DNA of 5,580 nt from Actinomycetes bacterium (GTDB taxonomy: Bacteria; Actinomycetota; Aquicultoria; SURF-47; JAUUWJ01), in assembly GCA_030589175.1 (NCBI GenBank), contig JAUUWJ010000061.1, positions 1-5,580 of the forward strand, in the 5' to 3' direction. The position numbers and the translations under genes are program-made. Under the pieces are notes generated by a model that was not told where the DNA came from, searched no databases, and saw nothing but the letters and a program-made list of their open reading frames with translations. This document shows, one piece after another, positions 5,460 to 5,580 of this stretch; the stretch's first letter is position 1, and each line of letters starts with the position of its first letter.

Positions 5460-5580
5460 TTCTTCGACACTCCGGTTATTCTCCCGGCACCAACCGTACG
5501 GCCACCTTCTCTGATAGCAACCCTCTGGCCTTCTTCCATAGCAATCGGTTGGATTAGCTCTACGTCAATGTCTGTGTTAT
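5456..5580 (-). CDS. tuf: Elongation factor Tu, C-terminal end only
   Basis: Read on the reverse strand, the last 40 codons begin [17 protein letters not shown], continue [15 protein letters not shown] and end RITGVSKK before a TAG stop at 5456-5458. This is the end of domain 3 of bacterial EF-Tu, the GTPase that delivers aminoacyl-tRNA to the ribosome; [10 protein letters not shown] is nearly invariant in the family. The rest of the gene, with the GTP-binding domain, is beyond the window. The last residues (GRITGVSKK) differ from the common GVVT-type endings. The gene runs towards the channel gene, and its stop codon lies inside repeat array 6. Confidence 0.96.
   Translation of the reverse strand, partial: NTDIDVELIQPIAMEEGQRVAIREGGRTVGAGRITGVSKK

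Overview
The window is a 5.6 kb stretch of AT-rich bacterial DNA (roughly 40% GC by eye). The bacterial assignment rests on an EF-Tu C-terminus and a VanW-family protein. The nicotinate phosphoribosyltransferase is of the short, cysteine-cluster type also known from archaea. I cannot name a phylum from this sequence alone; the VanW protein weakly suggests a monoderm-like or candidate-lineage bacterium.

Layout, left to right on the + strand: (1) the 3' end of a phosphohexomutase (1-266); (2) 12 bases later, a complete membrane-anchored VanW-family protein with a G5-like module and a highly charged tail (279-2213); (3) a 210-base gap with two 7-base-period repeat arrays, a plausible promoter and a perfect 17-base palindrome; (4) a nicotinamidase-like cysteine hydrolase (2424-2948); (5) a 131-base gap with a -10 element, a 13-codon leader frame with a good ribosome binding site, and a third array; (6) a nicotinate phosphoribosyltransferase (3080-4282); (7) directly abutting it, a two-TM potassium-channel-like protein with a cytosolic NAD-binding-type RCK domain (4283-5272); (8) a 183-base gap with three more 7-base-period arrays; (9) the 3' end of tuf on the opposite strand (5456-5580), convergent with the channel gene.

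The central three genes make sense together. The hydrolase would turn nicotinamide into nicotinate, and the phosphoribosyltransferase would turn nicotinate into NaMN, giving the Preiss-Handler salvage route to NAD. The channel's RCK domain has the glycine-rich loop and acidic residue of an NAD-binding Rossmann fold, so its place in this cluster invites the idea of a channel that reads NAD status. That is inference. The filter of this channel is also unusual (TVGFRE in place of TVGYGD).

The most unusual signal lies between the genes. Every gap longer than 100 bases holds short arrays of degenerate 7-base repeats, six in all, each about five units (about 35 bases). Their unit sequences differ but their period is the same. 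Read in the proper orientation, all six show a G/A-T-T or similar core every seven bases (GTTNNNN). The arrays press against gene borders: one ends two bases before the pncB start codon, one contains the tuf stop codon, and one begins five bases after the channel stop codon. I regard this repeat family as the best candidate for an undescribed system in the window. No tRNA, rRNA, CRISPR or insertion sequence was seen.
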